DNA of 64,000 nucleotides from Gallionella sp. (GTDB lineage: Bacteria; Pseudomonadota; Gammaproteobacteria; Burkholderiales; Gallionellaceae), in contig JAQTTY010000002.1 in assembly GCA_028710525.1 (NCBI GenBank), forward strand, positions 1-64,000, given 5' to 3'. The number at the start of each line of letters is the position of its first letter. The stretch's first letter is position 1. Shown here one piece after another: positions 14,671 to 22,055 of the stretch. The notes under the pieces were generated by a model that saw only the letters and a list, made by a program, of their open reading frames with translations, was not told where the DNA came from and made no database searches. The position numbers were made by a program, and so were the translations under genes.

Positions 14671-14714
14671 TTGCGTTGATTCTGGTTCTATTCAGGGCGA
14701 TCCTTCGACAGGCT

Positions 14715-14780
14715 GATGAAACAACTGATGGAGCAACTACCCACCTCACTAAGGCTGCAAGCAGCCAAGTGATTGGTTAT
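14715..14780. repeat. 54-bp stem-loop element, copy 2, with 12-bp internal duplication
   Basis: 66 bp = 54 + 12: the first 12 bases (GATGAAACAACT) are followed by a degenerate second copy (GATGGAGCAACT). Stems TCACT/AGTGA and GGCTG/CAGCC with the invariant CAAG loop; ends in TTGGTTAT. Confidence 0.7.
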
Positions 14781-14802
14781 CAGGATGACCCTTCGACAGG
14801 CT

Positions 14803-14856
14803 GATGAAACAACTAGCCATCTCACTAAGGTAACAAGTTACCAAGTGATTGGTTAT
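14803..14856. repeat. 54-bp stem-loop element, copy 3
   Basis: Starts GATGAAACAACTAGCCA, ends TGATTGGTTAT, exactly 54 bp. Stems TCACT/AGTGA and GGTAA/TTACC with loop CAAG. The inner stem differs from copy 2 at paired positions on both strands. Confidence 0.7.
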
Positions 14857-14968
14857 CAGGGCGACCCTTCGACAGGCTCCGGGCGAACGGGTGGGTTGAG
14901 CTCTCCGCGTTTCTCGATACCGCTTTATCCGTCATACTTCGGCACATATCAAATACGCGGAGCGCAAC

Positions 14969-15643
14969 ATGAGCGAACAGAATTTTCCCGGCATAGAGTT
15001 ATTGCCCGATGCACCACAGGCGCAGCTGCTTTTTATCATGTTGCATGGGGTGGGTTCGCAGGCTGCTGATCTGGTGCCGCTGGCGGAATATATGCAAGAG
15101 GCGTTTCCGGCGGCGGCGTTCTTTTTGCCGGAGGGACTAGAGCCTTTCGACGGCGGCGGGATGGGGCGGCAATGGTATTCGCTGGCGGGTGTGACGGATG
15201 ATAAGCGCGTGGCACGGACGGCTGAGGCGATGCCGAAGTTTCGCGCGCTGGTGCATCACGCACAGGAACGCTTTGGGGTGTTAAACACGAGCACGGCGCT
15301 GGTGGGTTTCTCGCAAGGGGCAGGGATGGCGCTGGAGTTCAGCATCGCGCACGACGGCGAGGTGGGGCGTGTGTTGGCTTTCTCGGGACGCTTTGCGCGT
15401 TTGCCGGATCGTGCGCCTGCGACGACGACTTTGCATCTGCTACATGGTGAGTGCGACGAGGTGATCCCGGTCACGCATGCACATGCGGCGCTGGCACGAC
15501 TACAAGAGTTGGATGGGGATGTGACGCTGGATACGGTGGAGATCGCGGGCCACGAGATCGATGGTGAACTTGCTGCCCATGCTGTGCGCCGTTTGCAGTC
15601 GCATATTCCCTCGCGCATTTGGCGCGACGCGATGAAAGGGTAG
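14969..15643 (+). CDS. ypfH: YpfH-type carboxylesterase/phospholipase (alpha/beta hydrolase)
   Basis: A 224-residue cytoplasmic esterase of the carboxylesterase/YpfH family. MLHGVGSQAADLVPLA near residue 24 is the oxyanion region, VGFSQGAGMALE carries the nucleophile serine (GxSxG), and HGECDEVIP and AGHEID give the acid/His region of the triad. The natural substrate is unknown; family members hydrolyse short acyl esters. It starts at the ATG after the repeat cluster, with GGAGCGCAAC upstream. Monocistronic; a secreted-protein gene follows on the other strand. Confidence 0.85.
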   Translation: MSEQNFPGIELLPDAPQAQLLFIMLHGVGSQAADLVPLAEYMQEAFPAAAFFLPEGLEPFDGGGMGRQWYSLAGVTDDKRVARTAEAMPKFRALVHHAQERFGVLNTSTALVGFSQGAGMALEFSIAHDGEVGRVLAFSGRFARLPDRAPATTTLHLLHGECDEVIPVTHAHAALARLQELDGDVTLDTVEIAGHEIDGELAAHAVRRLQSHIPSRIWRDAMKG

Positions 15644-15734
15644 TCGCGCTACTCGGGTTGCGGCACTCGTTTCTCTATGCCAGTGCTGCTGATTTAGGAT
15701 AGCGACTGCTGCGCGGACTTACACGCCAGTAACG

Positions 15735-16235
15735 CTATTTATTTCGACCTTTGAATTTCTTAACGCAGGTTTGTACTTCTTTGCCTTGCGCGTCGGTCAT
15801 GTAGTTTATCTTTCCGCCTAAAGTGAAGCGCTCTTTGTCGGGTAGCCAGAGCCAGGTGGCCCATGTCTTGCAGCCCTCTTTGCTCATGCCTGCGACAAAG
15901 CGATACTCATCATAGCCATCACCGTTAAAGTCTCCGACCTGCCACATGGCTGGATCAAGTAGATCAGCGTCTATCGCTTCCAAACGACCGCCTTTGAGCT
16001 GGCGTCCGTGTTTTTTGGTGTGGTGTACCACGACGGTAGCTTTGTAAACATTCAACATCAATCCCGAGGCCGCCCAGGGTTTTGATTCTTTCAGCTCAAC
16101 GTAAATATCTAGTTGTTCGCCACTGGAGATCTTGGTGCCCGCAGGTGTCGAAGAAAACTTTTTCGCCTCGGCCATCGTGGTAAAGGATGTGAGGCTGACG
16201 AATACTGCGAGCGCTAATAAAAATCTGTTTTTCAT
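15735..16235 (-). CDS. Secreted periplasmic protein with FG-GAP-like motif
   Basis: A 166-residue protein with a Sec signal peptide (MKNRFLLALAVFVSLTSFTTMAEA). The mature part contains VGDFNGDGYDEYRF, the calcium-binding-like DxNxDGxxD loop of FG-GAP/EF-type repeats, and two cysteines (EGCKTW, QTCVKK) that may pair. Good ribosome binding site (TAGGAGTAACCGTC). No family assigned. A REP-like CCCGCCTACGCGGG sequence lies just upstream. Confidence 0.75.
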   Translation of the reverse strand: MKNRFLLALAVFVSLTSFTTMAEAKKFSSTPAGTKISSGEQLDIYVELKESKPWAASGLMLNVYKATVVVHHTKKHGRQLKGGRLEAIDADLLDPAMWQVGDFNGDGYDEYRFVAGMSKEGCKTWATWLWLPDKERFTLGGKINYMTDAQGKEVQTCVKKFKGRNK

Positions 16236-16281
16236 GACGGTTACTCCTATCTGAACCTAACTTAATGAACCTCTTGTTTAT

Positions 16282-16308
16282 CCGTCGTTCCCGCCTACGC
16301 GGGAATGA
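16282..16308. repeat. REP-like palindrome (TTCCCGC..GCGGGAA type)
   Basis: CGTTCCCGCCTACGCGGGAATGAC, a form widely dispersed in proteobacterial genomes. It lies in the leader of the secreted protein gene ending at 16235. Confidence 0.7.
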
Positions 16309-16370
16309 CAAAAAGGACTTGCTCTGTGTGTGGCCTTAGCCAACTTAACTTGACCTTGCTACTCAACAAA

Positions 16371-16396
16371 AAGCCAGACCCGTTGCGATCTGGCTT
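16371..16396. terminator. Bidirectional intrinsic terminator
   Basis: A perfect 8-bp stem AAGCCAGA/TCTGGCTT with a 10-nt loop. TTTTTG follows on the minus strand and TTTTTT shortly after on the plus strand. It ends the Gly-rich protein gene at 16404. Confidence 0.8.
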
Positions 16397-16403
16397 GCAT
16401 TTT

Positions 16404-17564
16404 TTAGGGCCGCCCCGGTGAGCCTTGTCCTGGTTGTCCGATCTGTCCCATGCTGCCGGGGGCCTGTCCGCTACGACCCATAGGTGAATTGCCAGGACTG
16501 GTCACAGGATTGTTGCCTTGACGTACGCGACTACCGCCGTTGTTAGTGCCGCCTGTGTCACCCCGTCCAGGGTTGACGATGCTGCCGCCAACTGGCCCTC
16601 TAGATTGACCGCCGCCCGAACTAGCCGAGCCAGTCTCATTGGGTGCAGCGGAAGATTTCTTATCAGGCTTGCCGCCAGGTTCCTTATCCGGTTTGCTGCC
16701 CCCTTTGTCGGGTTTGCTACCGTCTGGTTTTGCGCCGCCGTCGGGTTTACTCCCACCTTTGTCAGGTTTGCTCCCCTCGGGTTTGGTGCCGCCATCAGGC
16801 TTGCTGCCACCCTTGTCTGGCTTGCCTGCTCCTTCTGGTTTGCTGCCACTCGTGCCGGGTTTCTTATCGCCTTTATCCGCGCTGTTAGGCCCGGCTTGTG
16901 GCCCGCCCATAAAGAAGCCACCGGGTTTGCCGCCGCCTCCTTCCATGGCTTCACCACCATTGCGTCCGGGCATGCCGTTGCCTCTGCCACTTTCGCCGCC
17001 ACGCTGGCCGGGCATACCCATGCCGCCGCCGCGATTGTCGTCGCCTCCATCGCGACCGCGCATGCCGCCACTATGACGGTTGCTATCGCCTCTCTGGCCG
17101 GGCATGTTCAACCCACCGCTGTTGCCGCCTCGGTTATTGTCACCACTCCGTCCGGGCATATTCATGCCACTGTCTCCGCCACGTCTGTTGCTGTCACCAC
17201 GCTGGCCCGGCGCAGCCATGCCGCCGGGTTGTGATCTGCCACTGTTACGATCGCCTGCGCGCTGGCCTGGTCTTTCGAATTTGCCGGGGACATCGCCCAT
17301 GCCTCTATCCATACGGTTGCCACTGGCTTTGTCCATCGAACGACCACCCATGCCACTACGGTCGGCACCCTGCGGCGTCCTTGCATCTGAGCGTGTATTG
17401 GCGTGAGGGCGCTTGTTGTCAGAGGGCCCTACGATGCCCGACCTGTTTTTGAATTTGTTTTGGTTGGTGCCGTCCTGCGTAACAGCAGCTTGCGCAAAGT
17501 TGGCAGCACTGAGCAGCAAGCCTAAAGCAGTGATGGCTGTTGTTAGTATTGAGTGGTTTTTCAT
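16404..17564 (-). CDS. Secreted low-complexity Gly/Asp/Lys-rich repeat protein
   Basis: A 386-residue protein with a Sec signal peptide (MKNHSILTTAITALGLLLSAANFAQA). The rest is low complexity in three blocks: about 95-210, repeats around MPGxxGDxNRGG; about 225-310, tandem SKPDKGG/SKPDGG units; then Gly/Ser/Asn-rich to the end (QPGQGSPGRP). No cysteines, so likely disordered, perhaps a surface, matrix or metal-binding polymer. Other frames here are also long but biased, a side effect of composition. A signal peptide, ribosome binding site (AGGAGCCAGAGATCAA) and terminator support this frame. Confidence 0.7.
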   Translation of the reverse strand: MKNHSILTTAITALGLLLSAANFAQAAVTQDGTNQNKFKNRSGIVGPSDNKRPHANTRSDARTPQGADRSGMGGRSMDKASGNRMDRGMGDVPGKFERPGQRAGDRNSGRSQPGGMAAPGQRGDSNRRGGDSGMNMPGRSGDNNRGGNSGGLNMPGQRGDSNRHSGGMRGRDGGDDNRGGGMGMPGQRGGESGRGNGMPGRNGGEAMEGGGGKPGGFFMGGPQAGPNSADKGDKKPGTSGSKPEGAGKPDKGGSKPDGGTKPEGSKPDKGGSKPDGGAKPDGSKPDKGGSKPDKEPGGKPDKKSSAAPNETGSASSGGGQSRGPVGGSIVNPGRGDTGGTNNGGSRVRQGNNPVTSPGNSPMGRSGQAPGSMGQIGQPGQGSPGRP

Positions 17565-17824
17565 TTGATCTCTGGCTCCTTATGTCTAGTTCACAAGTTG
17601 ATCGGCAAAATCTCCAGTACGAATAAGGCAGGTCTTTGTTCAAGAAGCGCGCAGCGATGCGGGGTCTGTTTAGGACAATAGACCTACTCAGAGTAGGGAG
17701 CAACCATAATCAATGTAGCAATTGCAGCCTGCTTTATTTAGGTTTGATCGGGCTTCGTCTGAGCAAGGGTTTGAGGGATTTCTCTGCGACTACGCCATAT
17801 CGAATCGATTGAATATCCGTAACC

Positions 17825-18940
17825 TTATTCCTGAGCACCGGCATTCTTGAGTAAGTTGATAACCGCAGTATGCTTTCCTGATCTAGCGAGCGTAAGCGCA
17901 GTCTCATTATTGAATCGGTTACATATGCCGGAATATTTTGCGTTCACATTCGCACCGCTATCGATCAGCAATTTAACTGTCTGCGCAAAGCCATATTCTG
18001 ATGCGTACATCAAGGGAGTACCGCCGCACTCACCTTGCATATTCGGGTCAGCTCTATTAGCCAATAACATAGTCATCACGGTTGTATCTTCGCTTACGGC
18101 ACTTTGCAGGGAGGAACGCCCTTTATTATTCCTCGCATGTACATTCGCCCCATGTTCCAGCAATGCTTTAACGATCACGCCGGGAAGGACTGGATCCATG
18201 TAGCGTAGCGTAGACCATGAGGCTTCTAGCAACGCAGAGTCGCCTTGGGAAGTGACGATGTTGACATCAGCACCATGCTCCAGCAGCAGGCTAACTTGCT
18301 CATCGTTTTGCATGCGAACGGCATGGATCAATGCCGTTCTGCCATCCTTATCTTGTAGATTGGGCTCTGCACCGCTTTGCAATAGTAAAAGCAAGACTTC
18401 TGCTGCATTGTGAGCTCGCACATCTTTTTTATTTTTGATTGCGTAGCTCAGTGCGGATTCCTTACTGGCGGGATGCTGGACGTTGATTGCAGGCTTATGC
18501 GTCAGCAAGAGTCGAACGATCTCTACTTGTCCCGCCCATGACGCGCTCATCAAGACACTATGCCCATGCGCATCCATTGCATCAACTGATGCCCCTGACT
18601 TCAATAGTTCACGTACAGCAACGATATCTCCAGATACGGCGGCATATTGAAGACGACTGTCGCTCGTATATTGCTCGTATAAGGTAGTCGGCAACAAGAA
18701 GGTGTCTGCCGCGAGACTAAGTGGGAGATCGATCAGAACTGGGATGGAGTCTTTCGGGTTGAACGATTGGATGTCTGATGAGACACCGCTGTAGACTTTG
18801 GATGGCTTTACGCCACTCTTGTCTGGAGAATTTGAATTATGTGCATAAGGATCATTGGATCTGGAGAAGATAGTCCCGCATCCGCCTAAGAGAAACGAAA
18901 GCGCCAGCACGAAAGTAAGCTGAAAAGTGATTTGTCGCAT
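17825..18940 (-). CDS. Ankyrin-repeat lipoprotein
   Basis: A 371-residue lipoprotein. Signal peptide with lipobox LLGGC (Cys at about 21). Residues about 100-365 hold seven or so ankyrin repeats (DAHGHSVLMSASWAGQVEIVRLLL, DKDGRTALIHAVRMQNDEQVSLLLEHGADVN, GGTPLMYASEYGFAQTVKLLIDSGANVN), a periplasmic protein-binding scaffold. Start chosen at ATG 18940 behind GGGAGG, rather than the GTG 15 nt upstream. Partner unknown. It stands alone with a 260-bp gap to the Gly-rich gene; that gap shows nothing convincing. Confidence 0.88.
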   Translation of the reverse strand: MRQITFQLTFVLALSFLLGGCGTIFSRSNDPYAHNSNSPDKSGVKPSKVYSGVSSDIQSFNPKDSIPVLIDLPLSLAADTFLLPTTLYEQYTSDSRLQYAAVSGDIVAVRELLKSGASVDAMDAHGHSVLMSASWAGQVEIVRLLLTHKPAINVQHPASKESALSYAIKNKKDVRAHNAAEVLLLLLQSGAEPNLQDKDGRTALIHAVRMQNDEQVSLLLEHGADVNIVTSQGDSALLEASWSTLRYMDPVLPGVIVKALLEHGANVHARNNKGRSSLQSAVSEDTTVMTMLLANRADPNMQGECGGTPLMYASEYGFAQTVKLLIDSGANVNAKYSGICNRFNNETALTLARSGKHTAVINLLKNAGAQE

Positions 18941-19016
18941 CAGAACCTCCCTCACATAACAACATCAACCCCCAAAACCATTATACCGATGGAGATTTTA
19001 TTTAGCCGCTAGTTGG

Positions 19017-19934
19017 TCATGTTTTAACTTGCTGAACTGTGTTGCGCTTGCTGGCTAGCCAACCGATTACTGAGAGTAGTATCAAGCCTGTGCCTATCAG
19101 GACGATGCCGGTGATTTCACTGACGCGGAAATCTTCTCCCAACATCACTCGGCCTGAGATGAGGGCGACTACCGGTGTGCCGAGCACGGACAGGCTGGCT
19201 TCCCATGCGGGCACTCGGTCGAGCAGGGTGATCCATAACCACCAGCACAGCGCGGTACTGACGACGGCCATAAAGATCAGGATGCCGATGTAGTTCATCG
19301 TCCAATTCGTGGCGTGTTCGGGCACCAGCGTAGCGATCAACACCAGCGGGACGGCACCGAACGCCATCTGCCAAGTGGTGAGCGAAAGCAGGTCGACTTT
19401 CTGTTTGGCGCGCAGCCGTTTTACCAGCGCCGTGCCTATGGCCCAACACAGCGCGGCCAACACGCCCAGGAATTTGCTGAACAAGCTGGTGTGCATATTC
19501 CACGGTTCGATGATGAGCAGTAGTCCGCCCAATGTGCAGATTGCGGCCAGCCATTGCGTACCTTTGATGCGCTCGCCCAAGAGGGGCCAAGCGAGCAGCA
19601 GCGTCCAGATCGGCATGGTGAAGATCAGCACCGCCGTCTTGCCGGGGCCGCCCTCCACCAGCGCCCAATTAGAGAACGCCATAAAGCCGGTGACTTGTAC
19701 TAAGCCGATGAGGAAGGTCGCGCCGGGTGCGACCAGCTTGAGTGATTTACCCATCAGCTTGAGTGCGATGAATAAGGCGATCGCTCCGCCTACGCAACGC
19801 TCTGCGGCAAAGGCGAACGGCGGCGCATAAGCCAGCCCTTGCTTGGCCACCACCCAGGTGTACCCCCAGGTAATGGAGAGGATGAATAGGCCGAGTGGCA
19901 AGAGCCAACGGTCGCGGGATGAAGAGGAGGACAT
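19017..19934 (-). CDS. DMT-family (EamA) transporter
   Basis: A 305-residue membrane protein with about ten transmembrane helices and two EamA repeats (FILSITWGYTWVVAKQGL start; GERIKG/GEDFRV loops ending each half). Drug/metabolite transporters of this type export amino acids or metabolites; the substrate is not predictable. Start uncertain: ATG 19934 (MSSSSSRDRW) is preferred, though the frame is open to 19997. Divergent from the yjbQ gene, whose start lies 87 bp away, so the two share a promoter region. Confidence 0.85.
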   Translation of the reverse strand: MSSSSSRDRWLLPLGLFILSITWGYTWVVAKQGLAYAPPFAFAAERCVGGAIALFIALKLMGKSLKLVAPGATFLIGLVQVTGFMAFSNWALVEGGPGKTAVLIFTMPIWTLLLAWPLLGERIKGTQWLAAICTLGGLLLIIEPWNMHTSLFSKFLGVLAALCWAIGTALVKRLRAKQKVDLLSLTTWQMAFGAVPLVLIATLVPEHATNWTMNYIGILIFMAVVSTALCWWLWITLLDRVPAWEASLSVLGTPVVALISGRVMLGEDFRVSEITGIVLIGTGLILLSVIGWLASKRNTVQQVKT

Positions 19935-20020
19935 GTGTGGGGCAGGGCGCATTGAATGGCGATAGGGCGCTGCCATCTTACGCGATAATGTCGCCACCTT
20001 TTCATTACGACACGACAGCC

Positions 20021-20440
20021 ATGTGGTTACAAAAAGAGATACAGCTAGCCGCCAAACCGCGCGGCTTTCATCTGATCACCGCTGAGTTGTTGCGCGAATT
20101 GCCGGAGTTGCGCGATTACCGCATCGGCATGATGAATGTGTTCATCTTGCACACCTCAGCCTCACTCACCCTCAATGAGAACGCCGACCCCTCGGTGCGG
20201 CAGGATTTCGAGAATTACTTCAATCGCGCCGTGGCCGAAAACGAGCCCTACTATCGCCATCAGGACGAAGGTTCGGACGATCTGCCTGCGCATATCAAAT
20301 CCAGTTTGCTCGGCTGTAGCCTGAATATCCCGATCAGCAAAGGCCAGCTCAGGCTGGGCACTTGGCAGGGCATCTATCTGTGCGAGCATCGCAATCATGG
20401 TGGCAATCGTCGCGTGGTGGTTACGCTACAGGGAGAATGA
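20021..20440 (+). CDS. yjbQ: YjbQ family (UPF0047) protein, secondary thiamine-phosphate synthase-like
   Basis: A 139-residue protein, full length for the family. Conserved signatures: MWLQKEIQL start, [18 protein letters not shown] (about 44-61), HIKSSLLG and [12 protein letters not shown] near the C-terminus. The E. coli homologue has weak thiamine-phosphate synthase activity and the family forms trimers; the real role is uncertain. The frame is open upstream to 19895, but the conserved start is 20021. Acylphosphatase follows 1 nt after the stop, so the two are an operon. Confidence 0.9.
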   Translation: MWLQKEIQLAAKPRGFHLITAELLRELPELRDYRIGMMNVFILHTSASLTLNENADPSVRQDFENYFNRAVAENEPYYRHQDEGSDDLPAHIKSSLLGCSLNIPISKGQLRLGTWQGIYLCEHRNHGGNRRVVVTLQGE

Positions 20441-20441
20441 A

Positions 20442-20714
20442 ATGGTAGCGAAGACGCTACATCTGGTGATACAGGGCAGGGTGCAAGGGGTGGGGTATCG
20501 CTATTCGATGTGCCATGAGGCAGAGCGCTTGGAGGTGAACGGCTGGGTGCGCAATCGTAGCGACGGCGCGGTGGAGGCGATGGTGCAGGGTGAAGCGGGG
20601 GCAGTTGATGCACTACTGACTTGGACACATCGCGGCCCACCGTTTGCTAAGGTGGACCGTGTCGATGTCACGCCCAGTGAGGGCGGCTTTACGGAATTTG
20701 TGGTGCGGGCCTGA
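20442..20714 (+). CDS. acyP: Acylphosphatase
   Basis: A 90-residue acylphosphatase that hydrolyses carboxyl-phosphate bonds. The catalytic signature [12 protein letters not shown] (phosphate-binding loop and Arg) and [18 protein letters not shown] (catalytic Asn) are intact. Start at ATG 20442 with GGGAG inside the yjbQ stop region; the open frame to 20397 is not used. Cotranscribed with yjbQ. Confidence 0.93.
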   Translation: MVAKTLHLVIQGRVQGVGYRYSMCHEAERLEVNGWVRNRSDGAVEAMVQGEAGAVDALLTWTHRGPPFAKVDRVDVTPSEGGFTEFVVRA

Positions 20715-20735
20715 CGAGGTCTGCACGCTTTCTGC

Positions 20736-21008
20736 TTATTCCGCTTTGATTTCTTCGGTGGTCATTTCGTCAGGTTGCGCGACAGGTTCTTTAACGGCAG
20801 GTGCTGGGAGGGTAGATAAAAGTTTATCCACTTCGGCTTGCGACATGGTCGCACTCTTGTTGCCACCAGAGCGTTCGCCGGCACACTTGGCGATCAGTTG
20901 CGCGGTGGGCAGTTCCAAACAATAGGTTAGGTCGCTACCGCGTCTTTCTTCGGCGTGTGCGCTGAGGCTGAGCAGTAGCGCGCAGAGGGTCAGAGTGAGT
21001 TTCTTCAT
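20736..21008 (-). CDS. Small secreted protein
   Basis: A 90-residue protein with a clear signal peptide (MKKLTLTLCALLLSLSAHAEE) and two mature cysteines (LTYCLELPTAQLIAKC) that may form a disulfide, then a Pro/Glu-rich acidic tail. Good AAGGAGAACTGGT before the ATG. No family recognised. Convergent with acyP. Confidence 0.7.
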   Translation of the reverse strand: MKKLTLTLCALLLSLSAHAEERRGSDLTYCLELPTAQLIAKCAGERSGGNKSATMSQAEVDKLLSTLPAPAVKEPVAQPDEMTTEEIKAE

Positions 21009-21104
21009 ACCAGTTCTCCTTGATGGGATGTCGCAGAAATAGTGTGAGACATGCGCATCCTGACCGCTATTCGGCCAAATATCAAGGTGTTAGCGGTGCT
21101 GGGT

Positions 21105-22055
21105 TCAACTGACGACGCGATTGCGGCCCTGATGTTTGGCCTGATACAGCGCTTGGTCGGCGCTGACGAGCAGGTCGGTCGCTATGAGTGGGCGCTCGCC
21201 GCGCTCCTTCGCGCCATTCATGCGATCACTTCCAGGCACTATGCATGACACGCCTACGCTGATGGTCACGATTTTGGCCACATCCGAAGTGCAGTGATCG
21301 ATGCCAAGTTTGCGCACGCCTGCACACAGCATCTCACCCAAGATGCAGGCTTCGTCTTGCGGACAGTTGGGCAGCATCACCACGAACTCTTCCCCGCCGT
21401 AACGCGCCACCATCTCGCCGGGGCGCTTCACTGTATCGGCAAACACCCTGCCTAAGGCGCGCAGACTATCGTCGCCAGCCTGATGCCCGTAGTGGTCGTT
21501 GTAGCGTTTGAAGTAGTCCACATCCAGCATCAATATTGAAAGCGGATATTCGTTGCGATAGGCGCGCCGCCATTCGATCTTGAGCGCTTCGTCGAAGGCG
21601 CGGCGATTGGCGATGCCGGTCAGACCGTCCACCATGCTGAGCATCTTGAGGCGTTCGGTCTGATGCTTGAGTGTGAGGTAGTTCATCACTCTGGCCTTCA
21701 CCACCATTGGGTGCGGCGGTTTGTGGACGAAGTCTATGGCGCCCGAGGTGAGGGCGCGACTCTCCATCTCCATGTCCTCGTGAGAGGTGACGAACATGAT
21801 GGGTACGTCGCGGAAATTCACATCGCGCTTAAGTTGTTCGCACACTGCGAAGCCATCTAGGTCCGGCATCTCCACATCCAACAGGATAAGGTCGGGCAAC
21901 ACCGACTGGGCCAGCGTATAGGCCTCTACCCCCCTAGTGGTGAAATATATCTTGCCCACCTCCTTGAGAATCTCAGCCAACACTCGAATCGTGCCGGGGT
22001 CATCATCCACGATCAAGATGCGACTCTCAGTTCGTTGTGCTTCTTGGTCCTTCAT
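21105..22055 (-). CDS. Response regulator diguanylate cyclase (REC-GGDEF)
   Basis: A 316-residue PleD-like output protein. REC domain residues 12-130 with phosphoacceptor Asp60 (LILLDVEMPD), then GGDEF about 150-310 with the active-site sequence RYGGEEFVVML, so it should make c-di-GMP when phosphorylated. RxxD inhibitory site not evident. Its ATG overlaps the stop of the hybrid kinase gene (ATGA), so kinase and cyclase are translationally coupled and form one pathway. Confidence 0.93.
   Translation of the reverse strand: MKDQEAQRTESRILIVDDDPGTIRVLAEILKEVGKIYFTTRGVEAYTLAQSVLPDLILLDVEMPDLDGFAVCEQLKRDVNFRDVPIMFVTSHEDMEMESRALTSGAIDFVHKPPHPMVVKARVMNYLTLKHQTERLKMLSMVDGLTGIANRRAFDEALKIEWRRAYRNEYPLSILMLDVDYFKRYNDHYGHQAGDDSLRALGRVFADTVKRPGEMVARYGGEEFVVMLPNCPQDEACILGEMLCAGVRKLGIDHCTSDVAKIVTISVGVSCIVPGSDRMNGAKERGERPLIATDLLVSADQALYQAKHQGRNRVVS

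Larger units (their letters stand above)
14698..14900. repeat. REP array (CCTTCGACAGGCT type) interrupted twice by the 54-bp element
   Basis: Three CCTTCGACAGGCT blocks (starting about 14702, 14790 and 14867). The third continues as CCGGGCGAACGG, the complete REP seen in many proteobacteria. The first two are broken after GGCT by a stem-loop element and resume as CAGG. The array therefore records two insertions at the same point of two REP units. Confidence 0.75.

Noticed and set aside
14773-15069. 98-residue plus-strand frame ahead of the esterase
   Set aside because: It translates the repeat array and overlaps the esterase start in another frame; no ribosome binding site.
16502-17452. Several long frames on both strands opposite or shifted against the Gly-rich protein gene
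   Set aside because: They are by-products of the biased repeat sequence; only the 16404-17564 frame has a signal peptide, ribosome binding site and terminator.
17565-17824. Small RNA or gene in the gap between the Gly-rich and ankyrin lipoprotein genes
   Set aside because: A weak CCTAC..GTAGG hairpin is present near 17680-17700, but no promoter, terminator or coding frame supports a feature.
19895-20020. N-terminal extension of YjbQ
   Set aside because: The conserved family start is MWLQKEIQL at 20021; the upstream peptide is antisense to the transporter gene.
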